Shown: positions 53,654-63,450 of the stretch, one piece after another
Layout: every line of letters starts with the position of its first letter
Position numbering within the stretch: position 1 is the stretch's first letter
DNA from: Pedobacter sp. Hv1
GTDB taxonomy: Bacteria; Bacteroidota; Bacteroidia; Sphingobacteriales; Sphingobacteriaceae
DNA: 64,000 bases
Direction: 5' to 3'
Assembly (NCBI RefSeq): GCF_001412215.1
Contig: NZ_LLWP01000008.1
Coordinates: 186,001-250,000 of the forward strand
Made by a program: the position numbers and the translations under genes
The notes under the pieces: model-generated
What the model was told of the DNA's origin: nothing
What the model saw: only the letters and a program-made list of their open reading frames with translations
Database searches by the model: none

Positions 53654-53789
53654 CAACGAGGTACTAGCACTAGAACCAAGACGCAACATCAATAGGAACC
53701 CATCCCTGAAGATTGTGCAAATATACACAATAACAGTTATGGGTTTATTCCTATCATCTTGCGTCGTTTAAAAGTGCTAGTTTTCGTTG
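53654..53789. repeat. Long imperfect inverted repeat
   Basis: The left arm (about 53654-53704) and the reverse complement of the right arm (about 53738-53789) share CAACGA, CTAGCACT, GACGCAA, ATAGGAA and CCCAT in the same order, making arms of about 50 nt around a 35-nt centre. It is not part of a gene. Possible meanings: a MITE-like transposon remnant or a structured RNA. No transposase is nearby. Confidence 0.5.
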
Positions 53790-53970
53790 ACAAGACTCTT
53801 GAATAAATCCGATTACGTTCTCAATAAAACGTAATAGTTAATTTTATTTACTAAAAAATTTAATATTATAGAGTAATTACATACAAATATAGAATAATTC
53901 CATTCATATAGAAATAAATTCTCAACTAAATTTCTGACAGCTTAAATTTAGTTTGATTAATTAATGATGT

Positions 53971-54216
53971 GTGGGAAAAGAAACATTAACCAAGCTTGGG
54001 CTTTATCTAACCAAAAAGCCATTGAGTCAAGCTAAACTTTCACGTAGAACAGGGATTTCTAAAGATAGAATTAGCAAACTACATGTCGATATTAACTCTA
54101 GGCCTTCTATTGAGGAAATATACTTAATTGCTTTGGCATTAGAAGTTACGTACAATGAAATTGTCGAATTCCTATGCAAAGGATTAAAGTTAAGACCTGA
54201 GGAAGAATGGGATTAA
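53971..54216 (+). CDS. XRE-family helix-turn-helix protein
   Basis: 81 aa beginning with GTG at 53971; no in-frame ATG precedes it. SQAKLSRRTGISKDRISKLH is a standard Xre/Cro helix-turn-helix, followed by PSIEEIYLIALALEVTYNEI. Small regulator of unknown target, possibly controlling the following hypothetical gene (63 nt away). Confidence 0.78.
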   Translation: MGKETLTKLGLYLTKKPLSQAKLSRRTGISKDRISKLHVDINSRPSIEEIYLIALALEVTYNEIVEFLCKGLKLRPEEEWD

Positions 54217-54279
54217 CACTTTAGAATTAATCTTATAAATCAAAAATCTATACTTCATTTTTTTTAAATAATAGTTATT

Positions 54280-54660
54280 ATGGATAACACCACTTATGAA
54301 TACTTTATCCGTAGATGTTGGAATTGCAGTAGATTTAAACGCGGTGCTGATGCAGATATATGGAACCGATTATTAACTGACTATTGGGAGGCTCAAAATC
54401 CTACCGATTCTCATACTAAGAATCCACAAATAAAATACCTTAAAAAACTAGGTGAAGTAAAAGTTTTTTTAGACAAGGCTTTTCATAAACTGATTTCCAC
54501 AGCTGAAAAGAAAAAAATAAACCAAAGTGCTATTGCTGATTTGCATAATTATAAAGGAATAGTAAATAATAGCGAGGTACCGCAAGAAATATTTGATGCT
54601 TTAAAAAGCTCTTTTACAATAATTAACGATAATAATATATGCCCTTTTCCTAATGATTAA
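54280..54660 (+). CDS. Hypothetical protein
   Basis: 126 aa, charged and helical. CWNCSRFK near the N-terminus gives a possible metal-binding pair of cysteines; the remainder shows no known motif. It follows the XRE-type gene on the same strand. Function unknown. Confidence 0.5.
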   Translation: MDNTTYEYFIRRCWNCSRFKRGADADIWNRLLTDYWEAQNPTDSHTKNPQIKYLKKLGEVKVFLDKAFHKLISTAEKKKINQSAIADLHNYKGIVNNSEVPQEIFDALKSSFTIINDNNICPFPND

Positions 54661-54716
54661 TTGATTTTAGAGCAGTACCCGATTAATATCTTACAATTAT
54701 AATCTCAGTAAATTAT

Positions 54717-54748
54717 AATTCAATTACTAAAATAACTGTTGAATTGAA
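54717..54748. repeat. 32-bp direct repeat, copy 1
   Basis: Shares 29 of 32 positions with 56519-56550, where the sequence is the 3' end of the DUF3592-like gene. In this copy the frame carries stops, so it looks like a relic of a second copy of that gene end. Both copies are followed by CAGGGTTAG within 25 nt. Confidence 0.55.
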
Positions 54749-54783
54749 GAAATAGGCAGGGTTAGGGCAAGCCTAATAAAATA

Positions 54784-55047
54784 TTATCGATTATCCGATT
54801 TCTCAATAAATTCTTCAAGAGTTTTAAGATTGTCCGGAGACACTGCCCCAATACCGGGCAAAAGCAATTTAACAATACCAGCAAGCTCTTTTATCTCGGC
54901 ATTCTTTTCAGATAAAGCTTGTTGATAGCCAATCGCATATCCTTTGGCTGCAATACGCCGTTCATCATTGTCAATATAAGTAGTGTCTGCATACTGAGTA
55001 GCCAGTTTTATGACTTTATTTTCTGATGAATTTGTTGGAGCTTCCAT
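54784..55047 (-). CDS. Hypothetical protein
   Basis: 87 aa, acidic, helical, without signal or membrane segments. AAKGYAIGYQQAL and LLLPGIGAVSPDNLK are the most regular parts. Lone - strand gene between two + strand groups. The family is unrecognised. Confidence 0.45.
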   Translation of the reverse strand: MEAPTNSSENKVIKLATQYADTTYIDNDERRIAAKGYAIGYQQALSEKNAEIKELAGIVKLLLPGIGAVSPDNLKTLEEFIEKSDNR

Positions 55048-55250
55048 AATCTATTTAATTGTAAAAATATCAATTAATATTCAATTACTAATCTTCGTAA
55101 TTCAAATAGTTATCATTAGGATTCGATATTGTGGAAAGGTATAAAGTTTAGTAAACTCAAAATTACGGTTTCCCGTAATGTTTGTAATTTATACTCATTA
55201 CACTCCCGATCTAGGATTTTCCAGTAGATTTATTATCTAATGTTTTAACT

Positions 55251-55910
55251 ATGATAGAAATATACAGATCAGAAGTCCTAGGCTTCTACGAGAAAAAAAA
55301 AGCATTGGGTGAGCTCTCAACTAACCTAATGAAACCTACATGCGCCAACCTTCGCAACGAATTCCGATTATTGTATAATGCCGGATGTGACAATTTGGAT
55401 AAACGAGTTGTAAGAGAATTTCTTCAAATGCCATTCGATAAAGAACTTACAGATTTAGCAGTTAAGAAATGTGATATAGATAAATTTAAGTCACTTGGCA
55501 ACTTCATCAATAGAAATCTTAAAACCCATGAGAGAAACTTTGAGCTTCTTGCTTGGCTAATCAATTTCCCTCAGCGTCCTTACTCAAAGTATTGGCGCAT
55601 AACAAACGGTAAACCAGATTTACTGTCAGAGCTGTCAATAACAAACAAGGGAATTGTTGAAGAGAGTTTGGAAACGAATTTTCATTTTCGTGAACATACC
55701 TTAGTGGCACACAATGCCAAAGTAAATTCAGAACATGCTAAGCAAGATTATTGGGTGGAAACTGAAAATCTCCAATTGGAAAACTATAAATCAATTCCTA
55801 CTGATGGCTTTGCCAAGAAAGAAGTAACGCTAGAATATCCCTCTGGAGTAAAACTATCTGTGGATGCATCAGACATTTCATTAATTGAGAAGTTGGTAAA
55901 ACTGTGGTAA
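55251..55910 (+). CDS. Hypothetical protein with IS66 accessory-like tail
   Basis: 219 aa, soluble. The last 35 residues, with VTLEYPSGVKLSV and a closing helix LIEKLVKL, resemble the end of IS66 accessory (TnpA-like) proteins. The larger N-terminal domain (LMKPTCANLRNEFRLLYNAG, FLQMPFDKELTD) is not recognised. No other IS66 gene is next to it, so it is probably a domesticated or element-linked protein. The similarity is short. Confidence 0.5.
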   Translation: MIEIYRSEVLGFYEKKKALGELSTNLMKPTCANLRNEFRLLYNAGCDNLDKRVVREFLQMPFDKELTDLAVKKCDIDKFKSLGNFINRNLKTHERNFELLAWLINFPQRPYSKYWRITNGKPDLLSELSITNKGIVEESLETNFHFREHTLVAHNAKVNSEHAKQDYWVETENLQLENYKSIPTDGFAKKEVTLEYPSGVKLSVDASDISLIEKLVKLW

Positions 55911-55964
55911 ATTATTTTTTTTCTTACCTTAGTTTAGGTAATAACCTGAAAAGCAATTTTTTAA

Positions 55965-56549
55965 ATGGAAATTAAAAAGATAAAAGATCAGACTTTTGGT
56001 TTTTTAAAAGAGATTTATAGCGTATGGTTTCCGTGGCTTGACATTGCTGTTCTCGCATTTATATATTTCTTTTTGTGGGGAGAACATATTAATCCTTACC
56101 GTCAATATCAGTTAATTAAGCATGGAGAAATAGCAATAGGACAGATTTCTGGAGAGTCAGGTCTGTACGCAAATTCTGATGCCCCAAGAATGCGTGATTT
56201 CGATTATACCTTCACCTTGCCAAACGGCAAGACAATAAAATCAAGCTCTCATACTTTCAACATAAAGGAAGTTGACGGCAAACAACGTAAATTTCCTGTA
56301 AGTGCAGAAATTTCCTATCTAACTAATCAGCCCGAGATCAATTGGGTAAAATCTAACCTTCCACATAGTATAGGAAACTTGGCTAAAAGAAATTTGATAT
56401 TTGGTCTACTATTTATTCTGATGTCGTATTTGATCAGCACCATTGTGTTTAGACTAAGTATACTTGATTATCGGGCAGAAAAACAAGAAAGATTATTAGC
56501 TAAGGAAGAACGCATCTTAATTCAATTACCAAAAGAACAGTTGAATTGA
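55965..56549 (+). CDS. DUF3592-like membrane protein
   Basis: 194 aa with helices at about 25-42 and 143-163, and a beta-rich extracytoplasmic domain between them (FDYTFTLPNGKTIKSSSHTF). This two-helix, one-domain build is typical of DUF3592-type proteins. Function unknown. The 3' end coincides with copy 2 of the 32-bp repeat. Confidence 0.6.
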   Translation: MEIKKIKDQTFGFLKEIYSVWFPWLDIAVLAFIYFFLWGEHINPYRQYQLIKHGEIAIGQISGESGLYANSDAPRMRDFDYTFTLPNGKTIKSSSHTFNIKEVDGKQRKFPVSAEISYLTNQPEINWVKSNLPHSIGNLAKRNLIFGLLFILMSYLISTIVFRLSILDYRAEKQERLLAKEERILIQLPKEQLN

Positions 56550-56550
56550 A
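56519..56550. repeat. 32-bp direct repeat, copy 2
   Basis: Identical at 29 of 32 positions to 54717-54748 and here part of the coding sequence of the DUF3592-like gene (IQLPKEQLN). Together the copies bracket about 1.8 kb with three small genes. Confidence 0.55.
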
Positions 56551-57606
56551 TGAGTTTATATTATCAGGGTTAGGTTTAGAGCAAGGACACCTATTTTTTG
56601 CAACAACCTATTCTGTACCATTAGCTCATTTGTTAAATTTCACAGTTTTTACACAAAAAGATTTAAAGCAAAAACGGGAATAGAAAGTTTCATAAAAAAG
56701 GAAATGAATTTTAAGATAAAATTATATAAGTTTTTTCAACAATTATGTAGCATTTGAATATCCAAAAAAAGCTAGGTTTTATTAAATGATTGGATAAAAT
56801 CGATCAATGCGTTTAGTGATTAAAATTTATTTGCATCATAATAATGGGTATTTTAGTGAACATTCGGCAGTTTAGCTAGCTTTTAAAGGCAGGTATCAAT
56901 CAAAAATATGGTATGTTCAAAATTGCTTAGAAAATCTTAGAATGCCGTCATACTTTTATTTACCCTATCTTCATTTACTTGACCTGAACGCTACGGAACT
57001 ATCCAGATATAACAGAAAATGGACATAAACAAAATAAACGACGAGCAACAGCAACAGAGAAATGATCTCTATATAATTGTCAGCAATAAAATCAAAGATT
57101 CTATGCTTATTTCTAGCCTTGGATTTTGGTCGTTTTAAGGCTTTACGGTTGCGGTCTTCATTCTTTTTCATTGTTATATATGGACATTTCTGCATCGATA
57201 ACCTTAAAACAGTAAGACAATATCTCTAATTTTATCGATCTGGTTAGCTGCAAATTGTTGTTCTGTTTTGACTATCGTTTATATGTTAATACTTGTTGAA
57301 GGGCCCTGGTTTTGCTTCACCGACTTTGATTCTCTCTATCAACCGACTACACCGTCAGATCATCTACCAACAAATTACTCGTATTGAATTAAAACTCTTG
57401 AGTTACACCCTGTCAATAAACCCATTGACCGATTCCATTAAATTACCATGAACCGGCCAACGGGATATAGATGCTAAATAAATATTCCTCTGTGTTATAG
57501 AATTTTATAAGGATTTGTTTCCTAAGTATAAATCAATGGGTAATCATCAATTCACGATTAGTTTTGTTTTTTACGATCGATACCCTGCAAGGCTGGATAA
57601 TCAACC
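56551..57606. other. Long gene-poor region with one possible small membrane protein
   Basis: About 1 kb of A+T-rich DNA. A - strand frame from an ATG at 57171 to 56971 encodes 66 aa, with a basic N-terminus (KKNEDRNRKALKRPKSK) and one membrane helix (YIEIISLLLLLVVYFVYVHF). This is plausible but has no family. The remainder (57181-57606) holds no recognisable gene, repeat or terminator. Confidence 0.4.
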
Positions 57607-58068
57607 CTATTTTGCATTACGTGAGGAGGAATGGGTAGATTTAATCTTCCAGCCTTGGGGTGTCTTTTCCAACACTGATGTGGCAACCCCCCGCTTCTTG
57701 ATTTCCCTACCATCTTTTAAAGTGATAACATAAATATACTTTTCGGTACAAAATGCGTGATTAGCATTCAAGTCAACCTTGACGGTGTAATCGCTAAACT
57801 TAAATGATTTGAAATCTTTTAGTTCTGGGCCAAGGTGATGCTCAAGATAAGTATCAATTGTACCCTCAATACTCCCTGATTCAACTATTTCAGAATTTTT
57901 AACAAAGAGTTCTGAAATTCCAGAAACTGACAGATTTTCAATAGAAGACTTGTAGCTGTTTAACACTTTTTTTACCTCATCTATTTCAGATGTCTGGGCA
58001 TAACCTGTTGCGGCGATGGCGATTAAAAGACTAAAAATAATTACTGTTTTTTTTAATTGGGTTTTCAT
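57607..58068 (-). CDS. Exported NTF2/SnoaL-like protein (DUF4440 type)
   Basis: 153 aa. Signal peptide ending GYAQ, then the curved-sheet fold pattern of NTF2-like proteins: VKKVLNSYKSSIENLSVSGI, SEIVESGSIEG, KDGREIKKRGVATSVLEK and GWKIKSTHSS. Such periplasmic proteins are usually small-molecule binders or have no known role. Encoded alone on the - strand. Confidence 0.75.
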   Translation of the reverse strand: MKTQLKKTVIIFSLLIAIAATGYAQTSEIDEVKKVLNSYKSSIENLSVSGISELFVKNSEIVESGSIEGTIDTYLEHHLGPELKDFKSFKFSDYTVKVDLNANHAFCTEKYIYVITLKDGREIKKRGVATSVLEKTPQGWKIKSTHSSSRNAK

Positions 58069-58603
58069 ATTGTTTTTTGTTTAAATACATGTTTTCTAAT
58101 GGATAGGTACTTGCATTTACAATGCGGGCACCTCTTTTAATTCTTTTTAGGATGGCCCTAAAAGAGCCTTGGCCGATTCCTTGTTATCAAAATACCGGAT
58201 ATAGAAATACAAAGACCTCACCTAGAAGGCTAATTAAGCATCATTAAAAAATTCATGAACCTGTGCTAAGTAAATTTTTGCTGTTCTTGTATTGGAATTC
58301 TATGGTATAAACAAAGCGATACTCCAAAAACTGGCGTATCCATCTAGTATACCGTTGGTCATTAGAGATACCTTGCACAAGAAATTGCGGATTAAATATA
58401 TCAATCGCACTTTTTAGCCATTGCTGACGAATACTTAGCAATAGCCTAAGCGTTCAATCCGCTTATTAACGCTGAGAAAACAGCGACAAGCAAAATATTT
58501 ATAATTAGCATAGTAAATTTCTACATGATGAGGAATCTATCACCCTCAAATGGGGCAATAAAATTAGCTGCAGAACGAGGCTCTACGCCACATTATGTGA
58601 AAC
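58069..58603. other. Gene-poor stretch
   Basis: 535 bp without a supported gene. A 62-codon - strand frame (58253-58441) contains IFNPQFLVQGISNDQRYTRW but matches no family known to me, and may be a gene fragment. No clear repeat or terminator. Confidence 0.35.
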
Positions 58604-59056
58604 TCAAATTAAGAAGGAACTTATAGAAACCCTAATATCCACGGAGGATGGCGGCTTTCTATCGGCGATAAAAAAAATTATTTTTGACTGCTCGATTGCG
58701 AGCTGATCAAAGCACCAAAAAAATGGAGGTAATAAAAGATATACTGGGGCCTTTAAATCTATTTTCCCAACAGAGGATAAGCTTTTGGCTAACAAATTAA
58801 ACTCTTCCACCTCGTCCTGGCAACAAGTATCTTTGTTATCGTCGAGTGCCTGTAAGGAATCACGGTTAGGTAAGTGATGATCTGATTGATCTTCTGGGTG
58901 ATGATGATCACTTGAATGCAAATGGCTACCATGTTCATGATCTTTCTCTGAGGAAGGGCCAAGATTTGACCCTAAATGTAAAGAACAAGCAAATGCTACT
59001 ACTGTATGGAGTAGAAATATAACCAGTAGAAATAGTGCTTTAGATTTCATATACAA
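58604..59056 (-). CDS. His-rich exported protein, HYC_CC_PP-like
   Basis: 150 aa. Signal peptide (ending VVAFAC), then a His/Asp-rich region (HEHGSHLHSSDHHHPEDQ), CCQDEVEEF and a closing RKPPSSVDIRVS. The CC and PP blocks match HYC_CC_PP proteins of Bacteroidota, while the first block is altered. His clusters and nearby CopA suggest metal binding in the periplasm. It is separated by 247 bp from the upstream gene of the cluster. Confidence 0.65.
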   Translation of the reverse strand: MYMKSKALFLLVIFLLHTVVAFACSLHLGSNLGPSSEKDHEHGSHLHSSDHHHPEDQSDHHLPNRDSLQALDDNKDTCCQDEVEEFNLLAKSLSSVGKIDLKAPVYLLLPPFFWCFDQLAIEQSKIIFFIADRKPPSSVDIRVSISSFLI

Positions 59057-59303
59057 TAAGTAAATATATATATCAGTTTTGATATTATTTTATATAATTT
59101 TCGTCAGGGCATGATTGTAATTGGCAATTGATAGTGGCAATAACACAAAAAAGTAACAGTGATATAGAATTTCAGGATAAATATTACTTTGTTGTTTCCC
59201 CTTACCATATCGATGTGCGGGATCTCAAGTTTACCTGCCAATGCACAACGATCCTTTTATTGATGCAGCTGCTAAAATTCTATACCACTATTTTGATTGT
59301 TAT

Positions 59304-60392
59304 TTAGTTATTAATTATCAGAATACCATTAGGCTTCTTTCCCACTGATATATCCTTTATTTTGGTGTGATTTTGAATGGAAATGACCGATACATTTCTT
59401 GCTAATTGATTGGTAACATAGGCTGTTTCGCCATCTTTGGTGAAAGCTATTGCATGAGCTCCCAAACCTGTTGAAAATGCATTTCCATAGACCCAATTAT
59501 TATTTATCGTATTCAGGGTCCAGTAATGCACCTTCCCGTTTTCAGGGTCTGTTACCCATAATTCATTTTTGAGCGCATTATGTGCAACACTACCTGGTAT
59601 AAAGCCCAGAGAAATAGTCTGAATTACAGTATTTGAACTCACATCAATTACACTTACCGACCGGCCATCCTCATTGTCTACATACATTCTATTGTCCAGG
59701 CCAACCCATGCGGCAACAGGGTTATCTCCCACAGGAATCATCGCAATCCTTTCTTTTGTTACAGGATTGATCACTGAAACATTATCATCCCCGCCATTAG
59801 CTACGTAAGCTTTTTTTCCGTCAGCGGAAAAAGTAACCTCGGCAGGCTCCATACCCACATTTATTACTTTTTTAAGTGCATAGGTTTGAGCGTCATAAAC
59901 CAATACCTTCCCATCCATTTCCATCTGAGATGTCCAGATCTCTTTCCCATCAGGTGAGTAAACAGCGTTATGGTTCATTACTGGCAATTCCAAATCTTTG
60001 ATTAACGCTCCCTTTTGAGCATCTAGAACCATTACCATACCCCTCATGTCCGCCATACCACCACTATGTCCCGCACTTAAATCTGTTCCTGGAATAGCTA
60101 TGGTCAAATTATTTAAAGTTGGTGATTTATAAATATGATGTGGCCACATTACCATTTTACCTTTAGCATTCATTAATGAAATGGTTTGGGTAACTAGGTT
60201 TTTAGACAAGTCAATAACCGATAAAGAGCCATCTTCTCCGTTAACAACATAGGCTGCCGGATAATTGATATTTAGATCCATATTCATACCTTTATTATCC
60301 ATATCGTGGACCATCTTTTTACAACTCAAAAAGACTATAGCGCTTCCAGTTATACCTAACAACGCTACTACAAAAAATTTAATTGATTTCAT
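59304..60392 (-). CDS. YVTN/YncE-type beta-propeller lipoprotein
   Basis: 362 aa. Lipoprotein signal (IVFLSCKKM) and repeated propeller blades such as VFSADGKKAYVANGG-type strands: SPDGKEIWTSQ, SADGKKAYVANGG, FTKDGETAYVTNQ. Family members are surface or periplasmic proteins found with copper-handling genes. It follows the DUF305 gene by 17 nt in one operon. Met- and His-containing segments near the N-terminus may bind metal. Confidence 0.8.
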   Translation of the reverse strand: MKSIKFFVVALLGITGSAIVFLSCKKMVHDMDNKGMNMDLNINYPAAYVVNGEDGSLSVIDLSKNLVTQTISLMNAKGKMVMWPHHIYKSPTLNNLTIAIPGTDLSAGHSGGMADMRGMVMVLDAQKGALIKDLELPVMNHNAVYSPDGKEIWTSQMEMDGKVLVYDAQTYALKKVINVGMEPAEVTFSADGKKAYVANGGDDNVSVINPVTKERIAMIPVGDNPVAAWVGLDNRMYVDNEDGRSVSVIDVSSNTVIQTISLGFIPGSVAHNALKNELWVTDPENGKVHYWTLNTINNNWVYGNAFSTGLGAHAIAFTKDGETAYVTNQLARNVSVISIQNHTKIKDISVGKKPNGILIINN

Positions 60393-60409
60393 TTTATTAA
60401 TATTTTATA

Positions 60410-60892
60410 CTATTTAATTGATTTTAATTTTGCTTTCATGACTTCTATTTCTTTTCGTTGACTGGAAATAATCTCCTCCTGTAATTTTTTAATTTCAGGA
60501 TCTCGGGATTTCGATTGCTCACTCATCAGTATTGCCGCTGCATGGTGCGGGATCATTCCTTTTAAAAATTGCTTATCCGAAACAGCTGTTTGAGATTGAA
60601 TTAATAAAAAGAATGCGATAAGGCCGCCCGAACATAAAGTAATCAAACCTGCATTCAGTTTCCTATTCCCATACATTTTCCCCATTAAAATCAATTCAAT
60701 GATAATCATTGGCATGGTCATGAGTCCGGCCATATAAAACTGATTGATATTTGGGTAAACATTAGCCCAACTGTTTGCCATTGCATACATTAGCATGTAC
60801 ATGGTGACAAAAGAAAGTACCGTCATGATCAACAGCTTTTTGTAATGATCGTTATGATTCTGTTCCATTTTCATTTCTTTATGATTTTTCAT
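60410..60892 (-). CDS. DUF305-type protein (copper-linked)
   Basis: 160 aa with three membrane helices (about 20-40, 48-70, 80-96) and a C-terminal DUF305 segment: QFLKGMIPHHAAAILMSEQS. The HH motif is a likely metal ligand. DUF305 proteins are common next to copper ATPases and oxidases. It ends 17 nt before the beta-propeller gene and starts 26 nt after the ATPase gene. Confidence 0.82.
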   Translation of the reverse strand: MKNHKEMKMEQNHNDHYKKLLIMTVLSFVTMYMLMYAMANSWANVYPNINQFYMAGLMTMPMIIIELILMGKMYGNRKLNAGLITLCSGGLIAFFLLIQSQTAVSDKQFLKGMIPHHAAAILMSEQSKSRDPEIKKLQEEIISSQRKEIEVMKAKLKSIK

Positions 60893-60918
60893 AATTACTA
60901 TAATTTAAACTCAAAACA

Positions 60919-63432
60919 TTAATCAATTTTAGCTCCCCTAAGCCGTAATGAATTTAGAATAACCGAAACCGAACTAAAACTCATGGCAAGTGCAGCTATC
61001 ATTGGTGACAATAAAATTCCAAAAACTGGATATAAAAGACCTGCTGCAACTGGAATACCCAAAATATTATATCCAAGAGCGAAAAACAGATTACCCTTTA
61101 TATTGCCCATTACTTTATGGCTCAATAACCTAGCTTTTGCAATTCCGTTCAGATCACCTTTTACCAATGTGATTGCTGCACTTTCAATAGCGACATCTGT
61201 TCCTGTTCCCATAGCAATACCAATATCTGCCTGCGAAAGGGCAGGAGCATCATTTATACCATCGCCTGCCATAGCTACTTTTTTACCTTCGGCCTGAAGT
61301 TTTTTTATTTCATTTAGCTTGTCCTCTGGGAGCATTCCTGCTTTAAAGCCATCTAAATTCAAGGTACCGCTAACCGCTCTTGCCGTATCTTCATTGTCAC
61401 CGGTGAACATGACTACCTTTAAACCTTCCCGTTGAAGTTTATGTATAGCTTCTTTGCTAGACGCTTTTATTTTATCAGAAATAACCACAAAGCCAACAGC
61501 CTTATCTCCAACAGCTAAATAAGATACCGTTTTCCCTTGCTTTTGGGCAGCCTTAACCTGTTCTTCTAATTTAGTGTCAATTTTGGCTTTGACGTGTTCC
61601 ATTAATTTTTGATTCCCCAAAGCAAGTTCCTCTTTGCCAAGCTTACCTATAACTCCTTTACCAGTTACCGCTTCAAAATTTGAGATTGGTTGAACCCTTA
61701 CTTTGTTTTCTTCCCCATAACGTAAAGTTGCCTGCGCCAAAGGGTGCTCACTGCTACTATTTAATGCTACTATTCTTTCAAGGACATCCTTTTCATTGAA
61801 ATCAGAATTTACGCTCACTACTTTTTCTACGGATGGTTTACCTTCTGTAACCGTTCCAGTTTTATCAATAATAACTACATCAATGGTATTCATTTTCTCT
61901 AGAGATTCTGCATTTTTGATGAGTATACCAGACTGTGCGCCTTTTCCTACGCCTACCATTACCGACATGGGCGTAGCTAAGCCCAGCGCACATGGGCAGG
62001 CAATGATCAATACTGCAATGGCATTTACAAATGCATAAACATAAGATGGCTCAGGTCCATAGATTGCCCATACAATAAAGGTAACAATGGCAATCACTAC
62101 TACTACAGGCACAAAATATCCTGAAATTTTATCGGCCATCTTTTGAATGGGTGCTTTAGATCGGCTGGCAGAATTAACCATTTCAATGATCTGGGAAAGT
62201 AGCGTTTCAGAACCCACTTTTTCGGCAAGCATAACAAAAGTCCTATTTCCGTTGATCGTACCTGAACTTACCTTGTCTCCCGTCTTTTTCTCCACCGGGA
62301 CAGGTTCACCCGAGATCATAGATTCATCAATGATGGCTTCACCTGTTTTAATACTACCATCTACTGGTATTTTTTCGCCCGGCTTCACTCTTAACAAATC
62401 TCCCTTTTGAATGTCATCAATAGAAACTGTCGATTCTTTATCTCCCACAACCTTTGTAGCCGTATTAGGCGCTAATTTCAATAGTTCTTTAATGGCACTA
62501 TTGGTTTTACCATGCGCCCTAGCTTCTAAAAGCTGACCAAGCAACACCAAGGTCAAGATTACGGTTGCAGCCTCAAAATATACATAGACCGTACCATGGT
62601 GGGTTTTAAACTGGTCTGGAAAAACATCAGGAAAAAGCAGGGCGACAAGACTAAATAGCCAAGCTACCCCTGCACCGATACCGATCAGGGTAAACATATT
62701 CAGTTTCCATGTAATGATAGATTGCCATGCCCGTTGAAAGAACATCCACGTTGCATAAAACACCACAGGAATAGAAAATACAAACTGAACCCAGTTCCAA
62801 TATTTCAGCTCCATTAACTTAAAGATCGGGTTACCCGGTATCATTTCTGACATGGCAATTAAAAAGATAGGAACAGTAAAAATGGTGGCAATCTTAAACT
62901 TGTGCAATAGGCTTTCATAGGTTTTATCTTCCTCTTCCAAATCAACCCCCAACGGTACTAAATCCATTCCACAAATTGGACAGGAACCGGGCTTATCGCT
63001 AATGATTTCGGGATGCATGGGACAGGTAAATTGTGTTGTTTGCTTTAATGTAGGCTGTTTTAGCAAATCCATTCCACAAACTGGGCAATGACCTGGTTTA
63101 TCATACGTTTTATCTCCTTCACAATGCATCGGACAATAGTACACCCCTCCAATTTCTTCCTTATTCACTTTAATAGCAGTTGTGCCATGATGGTGATGAG
63201 CTTTCTCTTTTGTATCCTTCTCATGGGCTTTCATTTCAATATGATAATTTCCCACAGCAGATAATGCTTTCTGCATTTTCTCAGTCTGAATATGCTTATC
63301 CATGGTAATTATTGCCTCTGCTGGTTCCAGGCTAACCTTTGCAGAAATGCCCTCAATTCCATTCAAAGCATTTTCAACTTTACTGCGACATCCCCCGCAG
63401 GTCATTCCGGTTATTTGATAAGTATGCGTCAT
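60919..63432 (-). CDS. copA: Copper-type P1B ATPase
   Basis: 837 aa. N-terminal heavy-metal-associated domain with MTCGGC (C12, C15), a His-rich linker, and two zinc/copper-binding-like segments (YYCPMHCEGD ... HCPVCGMDL at 99-123; FTCPMHPEI ... CPICGMDL at 136-158). The membrane part carries IIACPCALGLATP (CPC near 479-481), and the catalytic core has DKTGTVTEGKP (Asp near 523) and GDGINDAPAL. It exports copper (possibly silver) across the inner membrane using ATP. The two extra metal-binding modules are common in Bacteroidota CopA. Confidence 0.92.
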   Translation of the reverse strand: MTHTYQITGMTCGGCRSKVENALNGIEGISAKVSLEPAEAIITMDKHIQTEKMQKALSAVGNYHIEMKAHEKDTKEKAHHHHGTTAIKVNKEEIGGVYYCPMHCEGDKTYDKPGHCPVCGMDLLKQPTLKQTTQFTCPMHPEIISDKPGSCPICGMDLVPLGVDLEEEDKTYESLLHKFKIATIFTVPIFLIAMSEMIPGNPIFKLMELKYWNWVQFVFSIPVVFYATWMFFQRAWQSIITWKLNMFTLIGIGAGVAWLFSLVALLFPDVFPDQFKTHHGTVYVYFEAATVILTLVLLGQLLEARAHGKTNSAIKELLKLAPNTATKVVGDKESTVSIDDIQKGDLLRVKPGEKIPVDGSIKTGEAIIDESMISGEPVPVEKKTGDKVSSGTINGNRTFVMLAEKVGSETLLSQIIEMVNSASRSKAPIQKMADKISGYFVPVVVVIAIVTFIVWAIYGPEPSYVYAFVNAIAVLIIACPCALGLATPMSVMVGVGKGAQSGILIKNAESLEKMNTIDVVIIDKTGTVTEGKPSVEKVVSVNSDFNEKDVLERIVALNSSSEHPLAQATLRYGEENKVRVQPISNFEAVTGKGVIGKLGKEELALGNQKLMEHVKAKIDTKLEEQVKAAQKQGKTVSYLAVGDKAVGFVVISDKIKASSKEAIHKLQREGLKVVMFTGDNEDTARAVSGTLNLDGFKAGMLPEDKLNEIKKLQAEGKKVAMAGDGINDAPALSQADIGIAMGTGTDVAIESAAITLVKGDLNGIAKARLLSHKVMGNIKGNLFFALGYNILGIPVAAGLLYPVFGILLSPMIAALAMSFSSVSVILNSLRLRGAKID

Positions 63433-63450
63433 AATGTGATGATTAATGAA

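Noticed and set aside
57515..57733. 72-codon + strand frame
   Set aside because: Shadow of the NTF2-like gene's 3' end on the other strand.
58253..58441. 62-codon - strand frame
   Set aside because: Could be a fragment of a gene, but no family or flanking partner supports it; only noted in the region entry.
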